Source: Rhynchopus sp. YZ270_cl-10
Lineage: Eukaryota > Euglenozoa > Diplonemea > Diplonemida > Diplonemidae
Assembly (NCBI GenBank): GCA_964035575.1
Contig: OZ037849.1
Coordinates: 434,001-498,000, forward strand
Direction of reading: 5' to 3'
DNA: 64,000 nucleotides
The translations under genes were made by a program, and so were the position numbers. The notes below the pieces were generated by a model that was given only the letters and a program-made list of their open reading frames with translations, made no database searches and was not told the origin of the DNA. Below, one piece after another: positions 11,299 to 22,280 of this stretch (the stretch's first letter is position 1; each line of letters starts with the position of its first letter).

Positions 11299-11816
11299 AA
11301 CGTCACCTCGATTCAACGAAAGAAAAAAAGAAAAAAAAAATCCCGTCTATATCTTTTAAGTACACTAGCCTTCGGGCGACATTGAGTACAGATCCTGCAG
11401 GTGATTTGTCGACACAACAAAAAGACCCTTTTTAGGGGTGTCAATTAGAGGCAAGAACCCACCCCCCTCGGTGGGCGATTGTCGATAGTAAAAAAGGGGT
11501 GGAAAAAATCAAGCAAAACCAACTGTTGCATTTTTCTTTTTTTTTTTTTTTTTATACCGTCTCTCTCTTCCTTTTCTCTCTTCACACAACTTTGAAGGGG
11601 AAGTGTGCGTAACGTAAAGTTTCCACCATTTCCTTCATTGCTCTTCACCCCCTGCCGTGTTTGTCTGGTTGCTATTTGATTTTCCCCCCCCCCTTTTTCA
11701 AAAAAGTTGGCCCCCCTCCCTGATTTGAAAATACACGAAACTAATTTTTTTTTTCTCAGTGACTTAAATACAAGAGCCTTTGGATGATCTGACAATTTTT
11801 TTTTGCTTTTTCAACA
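9073..11816. other. Gene-free AT-rich interval
   Basis: No coding region is recognised in 2.7 kb. Recognisable pieces are a family-D element (9128-9175), numerous T-runs, a (CT)n stretch near 11,144-11,161 and a family-B element (11,341-11,425). A second partial family-B tail lies at about 11,461-11,500. The open frames of 60-115 codons consist of homopolymer translations. Confidence 0.5.
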
Positions 11817-11817
11817 C

Positions 11818-12142
11818 AGCTGTCAGATCCAGGGTGGGAGAGCAAACTGGGGGAGAGCTAATGGTGGCAGTATTGTGATGGGAGCCCATTGGAATACGCA
11901 AAAATACATCAAAATACATCACAATACACGGTGTATTGTGATGTATTTTGATGTATTTTTGCGTATTCCAATGGGCTCCCATCACAATACTGCCACCATT
12001 AGGGTGAGCATGCTTGTCGCCCGATCGGTGGGTTTTCCCCAAAAATCCGGGGTGACCGATCGTTTGGTGTGCCTATGCACACCCGTTTTATTTGCTCTCC
12101 CAATTTGCTCCTCTCCCACCCTGGACCTGACAACTGAAGTGT
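11818..12142. mobile_element. Nested MITE-like inverted-repeat elements
   Basis: Outer arms of roughly 40 bp face each other at 11,818-11,857 and about 12,098-12,142 (both contain CCAGGGTGGGAGAG and TGTCAG, with small differences). Inside, immediately after the left arm, sits a perfect palindrome from 11,858 to 12,002: two 72-bp arms with one central base. It starts CTAATGGTGGCAG and ends with the exact complement. TA at both ends suggests insertion at a TA target, as in Tc1/mariner-type MITEs. It is non-coding. A young foldback inserted into an older short inverted-repeat element is the simplest reading. Confidence 0.75.
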
Positions 12143-13870
12143 TTGCATCCACTTTGGGGTGTCTGCATGATTTCAAAGCTACTTTCTTTTCCCTCCTCCC
12201 CCCCTACCTTTTTTCCGTATTTCTTGTCGTTCCTCTTGGTGGTGTTCTTCTTATATCTTCCATACGTCGTGTCATGTTACAACTCATTCCCACCCCCCTT
12301 AGGCTTGCCCAAGTGGAGTAGCTGTCATTGGAAGTCTCTCTTGTGCTGTTCTCTTCTTTGGTTTAAAAGTACATCAAAACTGGTACCCCAGAAGTAAAAA
12401 ATACCAAGTACGCAACAAGTACGCAAAATGGGGTCGTCAGGAGCACCAAAAACTAATTTTTTTTTTTTTTTTTCGATTTTTTTTTTTGGACAGACAAAAA
12501 GTTAATCTAACGTGACTATATTTACGACAGTGACCTTCTGTGATTTTGTATGTGTGATTCTACTGTAAGCCAACGGAGAAATCACAAGAGAAAAAAAACC
12601 ACAAACCAAGTCATTTACTTCATCATAGTGTTACGCCGTAAGCCCTATTTCTAGCCATTTTTTTGGACGGTAATATTGAGTAACAAAACAGGTGTAGGTG
12701 CACACACAGTGCCAATAAGACGCACGATTCCATACCATACTTTATTACATGCTTGGTTTTCAAATGCATCCTTCCCCCCCCCTAGAACCCAGAAAAAAAT
12801 AGTACCCGCAAATCAAAAGCAAGAGAGAAAACAAACAGAGCGACCACTCCGCAAAAAAGAAGAAAATAGCGGAGTTCATCTTCGGGTGTCTACACTAATA
12901 CAAACAAGTTTTCTTCAAAAAGAAAAATAAGAGCACAAAGCAAAGCTATCAAAAACTTCATAATAACCCATTCAAAGCCCCTAGAACCCAAAAAAAAAAG
13001 TACAACACACAATATTACACTAAAGAGAGCATTAAAAACCCCCCAGACAGAAGAAAACCACGTTCAAATCCCTTTTGGCATTCCATCCCCACGTGTTGTT
13101 TTATTTTTTCTTCTTTCCAATTTCGTATTTTTCGAAATGTCAAAACAGGTGGTCGGTATCAGTGGCAGCATCTGTTCTGGGAGGGTTTTTTTTTTTTAGA
13201 CACAATTACAGTTTTTACAGTTTTACAAGATGACAAAGAAACACGAGTCTAATCACCATAAATGTTTCCTTTTTTTTGCAAGGTGGCTAAACACGAGAGT
13301 CTTAGGTTCATCTTGTAAACTTTTCTTTGCCCTGCTGTGCACAAGGCTTCTGTTCTCACTTGAGGTTGCCTTAGGACACCGTCTTGCAATTCAAAACGAA
13401 GAGCATAGGAGCTAAGAATCCCAACAGTACGTATTTCTTAATTGCAAAACCATGGATGGCCACCCATTACCGGGGGGTACCGGGAATTACCGGGGTTTTA
13501 AAACGTTTCATTACCGGGTCCAACTGGGTTTTTGGGTTGTCATTATCAGGTAAAAACGACCCCTCCCGGATATACCGATACCGGTAACGGATGTCATCCA
13601 GGTAAAAAAAAATACAGGAGGGTCTCCACTGAAGAATATTTGAGGTACGAGTATTGTTCTTTCTTAAAACAGACTGCGAACAGGAACTGTACAAATAGAT
13701 GCTGTGTGCACAAGAGAGAGCGAGAGGCTCATCCAACCCTGCACAGTGTCTTTTTTAGTTTCTTTTATTCCCCCCTCCCATCTTCAAACCCAGCGTGTAC
13801 CAGCACGATAACGATAGTGGCAAAGATGTCTCCACGAGAGGGACATTCGTCTTACAAGTGTATTTTTTTT

Positions 13871-13905
<35 letters not shown>

Positions 13906-13916
13906 AAATACTTTTT
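12143..13916. other. Gene-free interval with short dispersed elements
   Basis: No gene. Contents: a family-A element (12,868-12,927) followed by a short conserved tail CTTCATAATAACCCATTC (12,954-12,976), which also follows the A copy at 20.9 kb. A family-C element lies at 13,281-13,325. A small foldback rich in TTACCGG occupies about 13,450-13,605, its arms both containing GGATG and TTACCGG. Long T-runs precede 13,918. Confidence 0.55.
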
Positions 13917-13922
13917 TTTTTT

Positions 13923-14112
13923 CGGTGACATGACACTTGTGACATATCGTAGGAAATCTTTTAGTATGCGCGAAGACGATTCTTGTGCTCCTCATTCTCC
14001 CCCACACTATGTCAATACAACAGGTTAGACCGTTTGGTCTGGGAGGGTTTGGGGTTTCTTCTTTCTCTCAGTTCAATCTTGAACAATTTCGAGAGGAGTT
14101 TTATTTATTTTT

Positions 14113-14152
<40 letters not shown>

Positions 14153-14298
14153 AGAAGGGAGTAGGTTTCATCGTCAGAAGAACCCACCCTATTCAAACCC
14201 AAACCTTTGTATTGTAGTGTGATCTGGGGTGAGGAAGCGTTCCAACTTTTCAACCTCTTCCCCAATTTACCTTTCACGCCTTTTTTACCCTCCCCCGT
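13923..14298. repeat. Left copy of a 376-bp identical direct repeat
   Basis: This segment recurs at 19,640-20,015 with no difference that I can find by eye, including an A homopolymer of 35 in both copies. It ends in a truncated family-F sequence (14,218-14,298). The two copies lie 5,717 bp apart. Whether this is a duplicated terminal repeat of a mobile element, a segmental duplication or an assembly effect cannot be settled here. Confidence 0.85.
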
Positions 14299-14614
14299 AG
14301 AGCACACCGGAGCTCACGCGGCGGGGAGCAGTGCAGATGAGACTGCTGCGGACAGAGCGCCACCCTGCGCTGTTCGACTACATGGGCAGCAACGACGTGG
14401 CACGCTGCAACAACTGCACGGCAAAAGCAAAGGCGACACTGAAACATATGTTCAAAGTGTGTTCAGCCACCAAGGCACTAAGGACAGACCTACTGCCAAA
14501 CAAGTCGCTCAAGTTCTTACTGCTAGAGCAACCCCAGTTGTGCCTGAAGTACATCAGCGCGGCAAAACTGACAGAGGCCAGCCTGCCTGAACTCGTGCGG
14601 AGCAACACCTGCTG
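14299..14614 (+). mobile_element. 3' end of a LINE-type reverse transcriptase ORF (5'-truncated)
   Basis: An open frame (95 codons from 14,331, open upstream) reads MQMRLLRTERHPALFDYMG, then RCNNCTAKAKATLKHMFKVC. A C-x2-C-x9-H-x4-C zinc-knuckle arrangement followed by a short basic tail is typical of the extreme C-terminus of non-LTR retrotransposon polyproteins. The frame ends at 14,615; an AATAAA-containing, A-rich sequence follows (14,640-14,860). No reverse-transcriptase core is present, so this is a 5'-truncated copy. Family assignment is not possible from this remnant. Confidence 0.45.
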
Positions 14615-15429
14615 AGGAGACGCCGGCCAAAACTTGAAACAATAAAGAAAAGAGAAAAAAAAACCACGAACAAAAAGCAAGCCCAGGACGTACCTGCGGC
14701 ACCACGACCAGCGCAACTGACGGTTGCGAAGACAAAACATGTGCGGAACGCCGTCTTCTACGAAGACGTGTGTTACACTTTCAAACATACTTTTTACTTT
14801 TCAAAAAAAAAACAATAAAAAAACAAAAAAAAATCAAAAAAAAAAAAACAAAAAAAAAACAAATCATTGCTTTTCCTTTTAATTTATAAAGTGCCCAGGC
14901 CCCGGGGGGCTTGGGTGCACTTTATAAATTTTTTTTTTATCATATTTTCTTTTTCCTTTTGACTCCGTGGTTAACCTCGTGTGAGGTTGCGCGGAGTTCG
15001 CAGTCAGGCCAGGGAGCCACGTAACAAGGCTCGACTGCCACATAGTGGGGGGAGATCTGTGCAGCCTGTATGTTCCCCCCGATTTTCGTGGTAAATGGGG
15101 AGGCGCTTCCGTTTAACGGCAACCCACAAGAGTAGAACAACAACCAAACTTTTGAGAAACAGACGCCAATGAGACCTAGAGTCTCTCTTCTTACTTGTGT
15201 GCTACAGACAAACATGACAACGCTAACCACGACTGCCACGGCAGAGCGGGGTCCCAAACGGTTCACTGGGGGGGATCCACATAGATACAGAAAACAAAAA
15301 ATACGAAAGCAAGGAAGAAAACCAGTAAAAAAAAAAAAAAAAAAAAAAAAAATGAAGTACAGAACATGTGAACAAGTGACATATTCTCACTGTCATGACG
15401 CTTCTCCATCGTACGAGGACACCTGCGCC
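14615..15429. other. A-rich spacer with a GC-capped hairpin
   Basis: No gene. At 14,881-14,930 there is a strong hairpin with outer arms TTTATAAAGTGC/GCACTTTATAAA and a GC-rich inner stem, followed by a T-run. It resembles a bacterial terminator only superficially and is more likely a small foldback. The rest is A-rich low-complexity DNA and unassigned sequence. Confidence 0.5.
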
Positions 15430-16665
15430 GATCCAACAACTTTGGTATAAGAACCATTTGTTGTTAGTTTTCTACACCTGCGCCGCTGCAACAACTAGGT
15501 ATAAGAACCTCTTGTTGTTTATTTCCTACACCTACGCCGACACAACAACTAGGTATAAGAACCTCTTGTTGTTTATTTCCTACACCTACGCCGACACAAC
15601 AACTAGGTATAAGAACCTCTTGTTGTTTGTTTTCTACACCTACGCCGACACAACAACTAGGTATAAGAACCTCTTGTTGTTAGTTTTCTACACCTACACC
15701 GCCACAACAACTAGGTATAAGAACCTCTTGTTGTTTGTTTTCTACACCTACGCCGACACAACAACTAGGTATAAGAACCTCTTGTTGTTTTATTTCCTAC
15801 ACCTGCGCCGCCACAACAACTAGGTATAAGAACCTCTTGTTGTTAGTTTTCTACACCTACGCCGCCACAACAACTAGGTATAAGAACCTCTTGTTGTTTG
15901 TTTTCTACACCTACGCCGACACAACAACTAGGTATAAGAACCTCTTGTTGTTTATTTCCTACACCTACGCCGACACAACAACTAGGTATAAGAACCTCTT
16001 GTTGTTTGTTTTCTACACCTACGCCGACACAACAACTAGGTATAAGAACCTCTTGTTGTTAGTTTTCTACACCTACGCCGCCACAACAACTAGGTATAAG
16101 AACCTCTTGTTGTTTGTTTTCTACACCTACGCCGACACAACAACTAGGTATAAGAACCTCTTGTTGTTTATTTCCTACACCTACGCCGACACAACAACTA
16201 GGTATAAGAACCTCTTGTTGTTTGTTTTCTACACCTACACCGATACAACAACTAGGTATAAGAACCTCTTGTTGTTTTATTTCCTACACCTGCGCCGCCA
16301 CAACAACTAGGTATAAGAACCTCTTGTTGTTTATTTCCTACACCTACGCCGACACAACAACTAGGTATAAGAACCTCTTGTTGTTTGTTTTCTACACCTA
16401 CACCGATACAACAACTAGGTATAAGAACCTCTTGTTGTTATTTATTTCCTACACCTACACCGATACAACAACTAGGTATAAGAACCTCTTGTTGTTTATT
16501 TCCTACACCTACGCCGATACAACAACTAGGTATAAGAACCTCTTGTTGTTTATTTCCTACACCTGCGCCGCCACAACAACTTGGTATAAGAACCATTTGT
16601 TGTTTATTTTCTACACCTACGCCGCTCAAACAACTTGGTATAAGAACCATTTGTCGTTACTTTGT
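15430..16665. repeat. 54-bp satellite, about 22 copies
   Basis: The tandem array has a unit of about 54 bp. Each unit contains CAACAACTAGGTATAAGAAC, CTCTTGTTGTT and CTACACCTACGCCGACA. Units differ at a few recurrent positions (GCCGACAC / GCCGCCAC / ACCGATAC; TTTGTTTTC / TTTATTTCC / TTAGTTTTC), and these variants alternate, suggesting higher-order or gene-conversion patterns. The first and last units are the most diverged. As the unit is divisible by three it yields long open frames, which I regard as accidental. Confidence 0.9.
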
Positions 16666-17639
16666 GCACCTTCTTCGCGCCGACAAAGGAACTGTATACG
16701 GTAGCGGAGCCCCTGATTCTACACTCTTTCGCCGCTCCGACAAATGTTCCTCTAAGAAGGGCACCCCTCGCCGGTTTGCCGTGTTCTAGTCCCTAAAAGG
16801 AAGGTCACTCTGCTGATTTGGGGTTCGAGTCCCTAAAAGAAGGGCACCCTTGAAGTTTTGGACTGTGAATATGCTACCAGTTACAACACCGCGCCATCCC
16901 CACACACGCGGGGTGCGAATATGCGAAAAACGTTCTCTACGACGCTGTTTTGCGCACAGCCCAGAGTCAGCCTTAGGGGTTTCAGTCAGCGTTTTTTTTT
17001 TTTTGACGACATCATCCGACCTACGGGGTTTTGGCATTAAATACGAAAGGCCTTCAAATGCTGGGATATCACAGAGGACAGCAGTTACGTGGAGATTCCC
17101 GGATGTGCTGTCCAGATCTGCCAACACGGACACAGTACATTACAATCACCCGCACCCCAGAGAAGTTGTCTCGCAGTACCTAGAGGTGGCAGCCAGCTCC
17201 CTTTTCCGACCACCCCATCGGACCACCCAAACCCACTCAAGTGCACAGAGCGCGACACTCGCAAACGGCGACCTGTGAAGGAACCGCCCTCGACTTCCAA
17301 GACGGCATCCTCTCAGACTGCCCTGCGTGGCCACCGGTGTCAGACATCAACAGGCTTTACTGCCCAGATGGATTCAGCACAAAGGATGTCCAGGCATTTT
17401 CCTTCGTACCATCGATTAAGGTCCTCGACACAGACGACAGGATTCCAAAAATTACGTTTTCCCGTGCCAAACTACAACATCGACTTCACGAGACAGTGTG
17501 CTTCAACATACCTTCAACTATGATGGCAAGCGGTTTTTGGAGCCTGTGCCACATGCATCGAAGGCCAAAGGGGTGTGCGGATGTCGAAATGTTCTGCACC
17601 TTTCTACCGTGCGGTCAACTACTTCCAGGGACTGCAGAA
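16666..17639 (+). other. Degenerate coding-like stretch, unidentified
   Basis: The composition is GC-richer and codon-like compared with the surrounding spacer. Fragments such as DDRIPKITFSRAKLQHRLHE, YDGKRFLEPVPH and HPHPREVVSQYLEVAA appear in different frames. These look like pieces of one or more decayed host genes, but I do not recognise them. Short direct repeats (TTCGAGTCCCTAAAAG-like with GGGCACCC) occur at 16,740-16,855. Confidence 0.35.
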
Positions 17640-18250
17640 CTACCACCCCGTCGCACTGATCACCCTCCGCCCTGATCATGTACGTGTCGACGATGGTTCC
17701 GCGGCAGACAAGAGACACTTCATCACTTTCGGACGTGTCTTTCTCTGAGAAGATCAAGGCCGGACAGAAGGCACGCATCAGGGTCCCAACTACGAGTACG
17801 GAACCAAAAAGGACATGGCTGTGAAGAACATCCAGCGTCGCAGCGATTGTACCCTGCTCAGAATGGAGCGTTACCAGGAGGCCGTGTTGAGGACGTGCCC
17901 TGTGGTAACATTTGTGAAGACTGCGACCATAACCGACGAGAAGGAGAACGAGTGCTACCCTGAAGGACATTGAAGTACACTGTATCGCCCGTTGTGCGTG
18001 TCGCTGTGGAGTGCTCCTCGCCCGCCGACCTGCCAAAGCTTGTTGAGGGACTGAAGAGTCTGTCGAAATCCTACCCGCTTATGCAGTGCTCGATGAGGAA
18101 TCGGGAGAGCACATCATCGCCGAAGCGGGAGAGCTTCGTTTTGATATCTGCCTGAAGGATCTTCAGGAGGACTACATGGCTGTGTCAAGTGGAAGATCTA
18201 CGAGCCGTTGCGTCGCTCCGTGAGACCATCACCGAAGTGTCTGACGAACA
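17640..18250 (+). pseudogene. Decayed elongation factor 2 copy (domain II-III region)
   Basis: Successive frames give recognisable EF-2 segments in the right order: LIMYVSTMVP, a DKRHFITFGRVFS-like stretch, KIKAGQKARIRVP, YEYGTKKDMAVKNIQR, ERYQEAV with [17 protein letters not shown] with [15 protein letters not shown], and [16 protein letters not shown]. The frame changes several times and no long open frame remains, so the copy is non-functional. The nearest human EF-2 counterparts are the [20 protein letters not shown] and [19 protein letters not shown] segments, recalled from general knowledge of the family. The copy sits between the two 376-bp repeats among other debris. Absence of a poly-A tail next to it argues neither for nor against a processed origin. 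Coding-like fragments upstream (17,040-17,600) and downstream (18,280-18,590) were not identified. Confidence 0.8.
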
Positions 18251-18599
18251 AGCACACCCATCTTTTCTGCAGGGGAGCGCTCCTTGAAGACAACTACCAC
18301 CATTACTACACAGACTCATGACGACGGGGTGAGCACTCCGAAGGATGTCTGCAACAAGAACTTACCAGCACTAGTAGTAGTCTACGCCTTCCCACCCAAC
18401 TGCGGGGGCCGCTTATCTGCTTCCGTGCGCATCATCGATACCAGCAGCAACAGCTCCACAGAAGCCCACCTGCTTCAGAGAGACATCAACCTGCACGCGA
18501 CCACGACCGACGCCTTCGAGGACTTCCCCGTGAGGATACAAGTTCGTTTACATGAAATACGGAGTACATACTTGTGGTGACCCTACTGCCGATGCTGTA

Positions 18600-19523
18600 T
18601 TTTGTTTGACTGAAATCCCCTATAGGAGGCCACTATTTGGCTAAAGTCCTCCAGATGAGGAAACCTTTTGTTGACCGAAGTCCTCCGGAGTAGGCAACTT
18701 TTGAGGGGTCTCGTTTAAGAGGTGAAGTACTCAGCAAAGTTTACTGTAAGCCCTCCGAGAGAGGTTTCCATTGCTGAAGCCCTGAAGATTGACACGCATG
18801 GTGAGGTGGAAGACAACAGCGCCAGATAGTAGATGTCGAAGCTGGCGTTTCGCGGAGTGCCCCGACGCTGTACAACACGAAGAATCAGCAGGCAGCAACA
18901 AGAAGACGAGAGAGAGAACCTCCGCTCCGTTGTGCAGGAACATCGAAATAGTAGACGAAGCGATCCCGACGCACGACAGCGATTACTCGACGCCGATTGC
19001 AAAATTATAGGCAAGCTTCTAAACCACAGCTAGCGATATAGAGGCAACCGGACTGTTGTTTTCCAAGAGAGACAACTTGTGACCGTTTAGAAGTTCACTT
19101 CTTTTGCAGGGGCCTCCGATCTTTTTGTCGCACCCAGACTCGTGAACACAGCCATCATCCAATCTCTCACGCACCCGTTCTACACCATGCTCATTACATG
19201 AACACAACAACGTGCGTGCCTAAATTACTGTTGGGGGATTTTTCATCATCGGAACAATGCCTTTGTGGTATCCTACGCAGCTGTTGCGTTACAAGAACGT
19301 ATCTAAGGTAAGTGACGAAGCACGCGAGACTTCGGGCCATCATATATCATTTTTATCTCAATCCCTGCATCGTAGGAGACAGTTACGCAGTTACTCTATT
19401 TATTTGCAGCCACACAGAACAATTTCGGGCCAGATCTCCTCCCGCGCTCCTGGATGGATCATCCCGTTTCGCTGAAGAAGTTTTTTTCGCGTAGCGTCCC
19501 TTGAGGGTCCCAAGGGTCCTGGG
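18600..19523. other. Unassigned sequence inside the repeat-bounded interval
   Basis: No gene is recognised. Short motifs such as CTGAAGTCCTCC/CTGAAATCCCC recur near 18,605-18,790. Short open frames (60-99 codons) on both strands lack identifiable domains. Confidence 0.35.
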
Positions 19524-19829
19524 TGTGATCTGGGGTGAGGAAGCGTTCCAACTTTTCAACCTCTTCCCCAATTTACCTTTCACGCCTTTTTTACCCTCCC
19601 CCGTTTTAGAATCAACAGAGAGTGTACGTTAAGATTTTTCGGTGACATGACACTTGTGACATATCGTAGGAAATCTTTTAGTATGCGCGAAGACGATTCT
19701 TGTGCTCCTCATTCTCCCCCACACTATGTCAATACAACAGGTTAGACCGTTTGGTCTGGGAGGGTTTGGGGTTTCTTCTTTCTCTCAGTTCAATCTTGAA
19801 CAATTTCGAGAGGAGTTTTATTTATTTTT

Positions 19830-19869
<40 letters not shown>

Positions 19870-20048
19870 AGAAGGGAGTAGGTTTCATCGTCAGAAGAAC
19901 CCACCCTATTCAAACCCAAACCTTTGTATTGTAGTGTGATCTGGGGTGAGGAAGCGTTCCAACTTTTCAACCTCTTCCCCAATTTACCTTTCACGCCTTT
20001 TTTACCCTCCCCCGTTTTAGAATCAACAGAGAGTGTACGTTAAGATTT
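19524..20048. repeat. Right copy of the 376-bp repeat, flanked by two family-F elements
   Basis: The order is family F (19,524-19,640), then the 376-bp repeat (19,640-20,015), whose own end is the start of a second, complete family-F element (19,935-20,048). The left copy at 13.9 kb lacks the first F and has a truncated second F. The F consensus starts GTGATCTGGGGTGAGG and ends with CAGAGAGTGTACGTTAAG plus T. Confidence 0.85.
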
Positions 20049-22280
20049 TGTCAGGGATGACAAAACAAATTGGAACGAAGAAACTCCTCCCTTGACCACA
20101 CTACTTCTTCCTACACAAGAGGGTAAGGATGGCACATGCGTGTTGACTATACTATGTCCCTTCTTTTGTTCAAAAAAAATTTTTTAAAAAAAAAAACCAT
20201 AAAAATCCATGCATCGCATCGTGAGGCCGAAAAACGGATGAAAAATGGCCTGGCTGAAAAAACGTATCTAAGGCATGGCTGAGGTGTAGTCGGGGATACT
20301 TACGTTTAAGTACACCTCAACCACACCTCAGCGAGGCCAATTCAGCCGCTATCTTGTGATAGTAGTCTATACTCAAACAAAACTTTATAATCAAGCAAAA
20401 TATTTTGTGTGCAGGCGGCAAGACGTGCACACATGGTAGGGGCCATATTCTGTGCAAGAATGCGCTCCCATTCGTTATCAGACACACATCCTGGGCAATG
20501 TCCTTTCTTAGGAACTACCCACTGCTTTCAACACTCCCGCACGCTTCCTTGGAGCAAGACACTCAAGGCAGACCTACCAGTTTTAAGGTCCTAGCCAGGA
20601 CCTTGACACCCCATTCTGGTCATAAATATACAAGCATTCGATGAGAGATAGCACCCCCAGTTTTTTTTGTTTTGTTTTGTTTTGTTTTGTTTTGTTTTGT
20701 TTTGTTTTGTTTTGTTTTGTTTTGTTTTGTTTTGTTTTGTTTTGTTTTGTTTTGTTTTGTTTTGTTTTGTTTTGTTTTTGTTCGATGTGTACGGGAGTTT
20801 CACCAAAATAATAATCCTTCACAAAAAGGCAACACAACCGAGGCAACTGCACTACTCCAACAATTTATCCAAAAAAATAATAATAGTGGAGCACACTCTA
20901 GGTCTACACTAATACAACCAAGTTTTTTAAATTTTAAAAAAAAACTTCATAATAACCCATTCAAACTCCTTCAGGACGGTTTGAGGGGATTTTTTTCCCC
21001 CCCCCCTACAGATTTTTCTTCTCCCGTTGAATTTTTCCATTTTTTTTTTTTTTTTTTTTTTCCATTTCTTCGCGAAGGAGTAATCTTCTTCCATCCAACT
21101 CTGCACAAGAAAATTCGTTTTTTTTCTCTTCCACCACCACCACCCCCTCAGTTTCACCGTGCTACACATTTCGTCGATGACTCAAAAGCACCACTTCGGA
21201 GCCGGTTCCCCCGCCAACATTTTTCTTCTTCTTCTCATTCCTTCATTGACTCTCAGAGTGCCATAGTTTTTTGTGCCTCCTCCTTGCTTAGGTGACTAAG
21301 CACAGAGAGGCTGTCGGCAAAAAAAGAACACAGGGTCAACAGTAATGGAATGTACCATTGGTAAGCAATGGTATTTCAATAATGATACAAGGTGAGTGAC
21401 GACACCTCCCCCCCTTTTTTTTTTGCCAGTTGTGCACGTTTAGGAAGGTAACTTCCCATTAAGCCCGCCGACTCCATTTTTCTTGGAGCTTCCAGGACCG
21501 TACATAGCTCCGTTCCTTAAAAAGGAATGGTAAAAAGGAAAGTGTTCAGATTTTTTTTTTTTAGCTTTTAATGTACCGTTTTTTCACCCACCCAACCGGA
21601 CCCAACAGAGCCCATCTGGACCCACCTGGGGTCAATTATGCCCAATTATACCCAATTATACCCAAGTACAGCCCAATTTTGCCCAATTACGCCCAATTAC
21701 AGCCCAATTACACCCAATTACAACCAATTACACCCAGTCACACACTAGTACAACTCAGGTGTTTTTGAGGGGGGCTTACCAGGGGGTGACCTGTTTTGCT
21801 TGTTCACACGGTGGGGTCCAGCCTCTGAGCGGGTCAAACGGGATACTCAACTAGAGGGTGTGACGACACCCGCTTTTCGGGTGTGGCACCGAAAAGTGGG
21901 AACGCCTATGACGGGCGGGTTTTGGTAACCGGACAGGGGACTGCATGCCTCCCATATATTATGTGGCACTATATGCGCACTCAGCCTTCTTCCTCACATA
22001 CGTACATAGGTCATTTTTACCTTGTAAAATTGTAACACTGGTGACATGCTTCCCAGCACACATCAGCACATAAAACACCGGTAAAAACACATTCTGTGGT
22101 GGTCGAAAGTACAATATTCCTTCGACAATGCATTGTTTGAGCATTTGTTATACCTGGAGAATATGGTCAGATCACTCTTCAGACCACCTGGCGTTTACTC
22201 CAAAAATAACACTATTTTTGACCGTGGAGTTTGTGTACCGGTACAGGTGATGGTTTTCGGAAGTTGGCAATCAGGTGGTT
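20049..22280. other. Gene-free interval with small elements
   Basis: Recognisable pieces are a foldback at about 20,243-20,342 (arms AATGGCCTGGCTGA / TCAGCGAGGCC) and a family-G hairpin (20,346-20,375). A possible second LINE 3' end lies at about 20,400-20,660 (weak, with 'KTLKADLP' resembling 'KALRTDLLP' of the copy at 14.4 kb), and directly after it a (TTTTG)n tail. A family-D element (20,829-20,880) abuts a family-A element (20,884-20,940). A family-C element sits at 21,291-21,318, and degenerate CCCAATTACACCCAATTA repeats at 21,600-21,740. No gene is recognised. Confidence 0.5.
20669..20778. repeat. (TTTTG)n pentanucleotide run
   Basis: About 22 copies of the five-base unit run without interruption. 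They directly follow the weak LINE-like 3' fragment, so they may be its tail. A short (CAAAA)n run on the same strand is found at about 24,416-24,452. Confidence 0.9.

Noticed and set aside
14881-14945. Rho-independent terminator-like hairpin with T-run
   Set aside because: The genome context is eukaryotic and T-runs are everywhere in this spacer. A foldback is the simpler explanation.
15195-16665. CRISPR array
   Set aside because: Units are contiguous 54-bp satellites without unique spacers, in a eukaryotic context.
15395-16789. Long frames of 130-196 codons with repeated YKNLLLF units
   Set aside because: They follow from a 54-bp satellite unit divisible by three. Frame shifts between blocks and lack of a start context argue against a gene.
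16798-16850. tRNA candidate from GGGGTTCGAGTCCC
   Set aside because: No acceptor, D or anticodon arms can be paired. The motif is part of a short local direct repeat.
13923-20015. LTR retrotransposon bounded by the 376-bp repeats
   Set aside because: No gag, protease, integrase or reverse transcriptase of that class lies between them, no TG...CA ends are evident, and the contents are unrelated debris.
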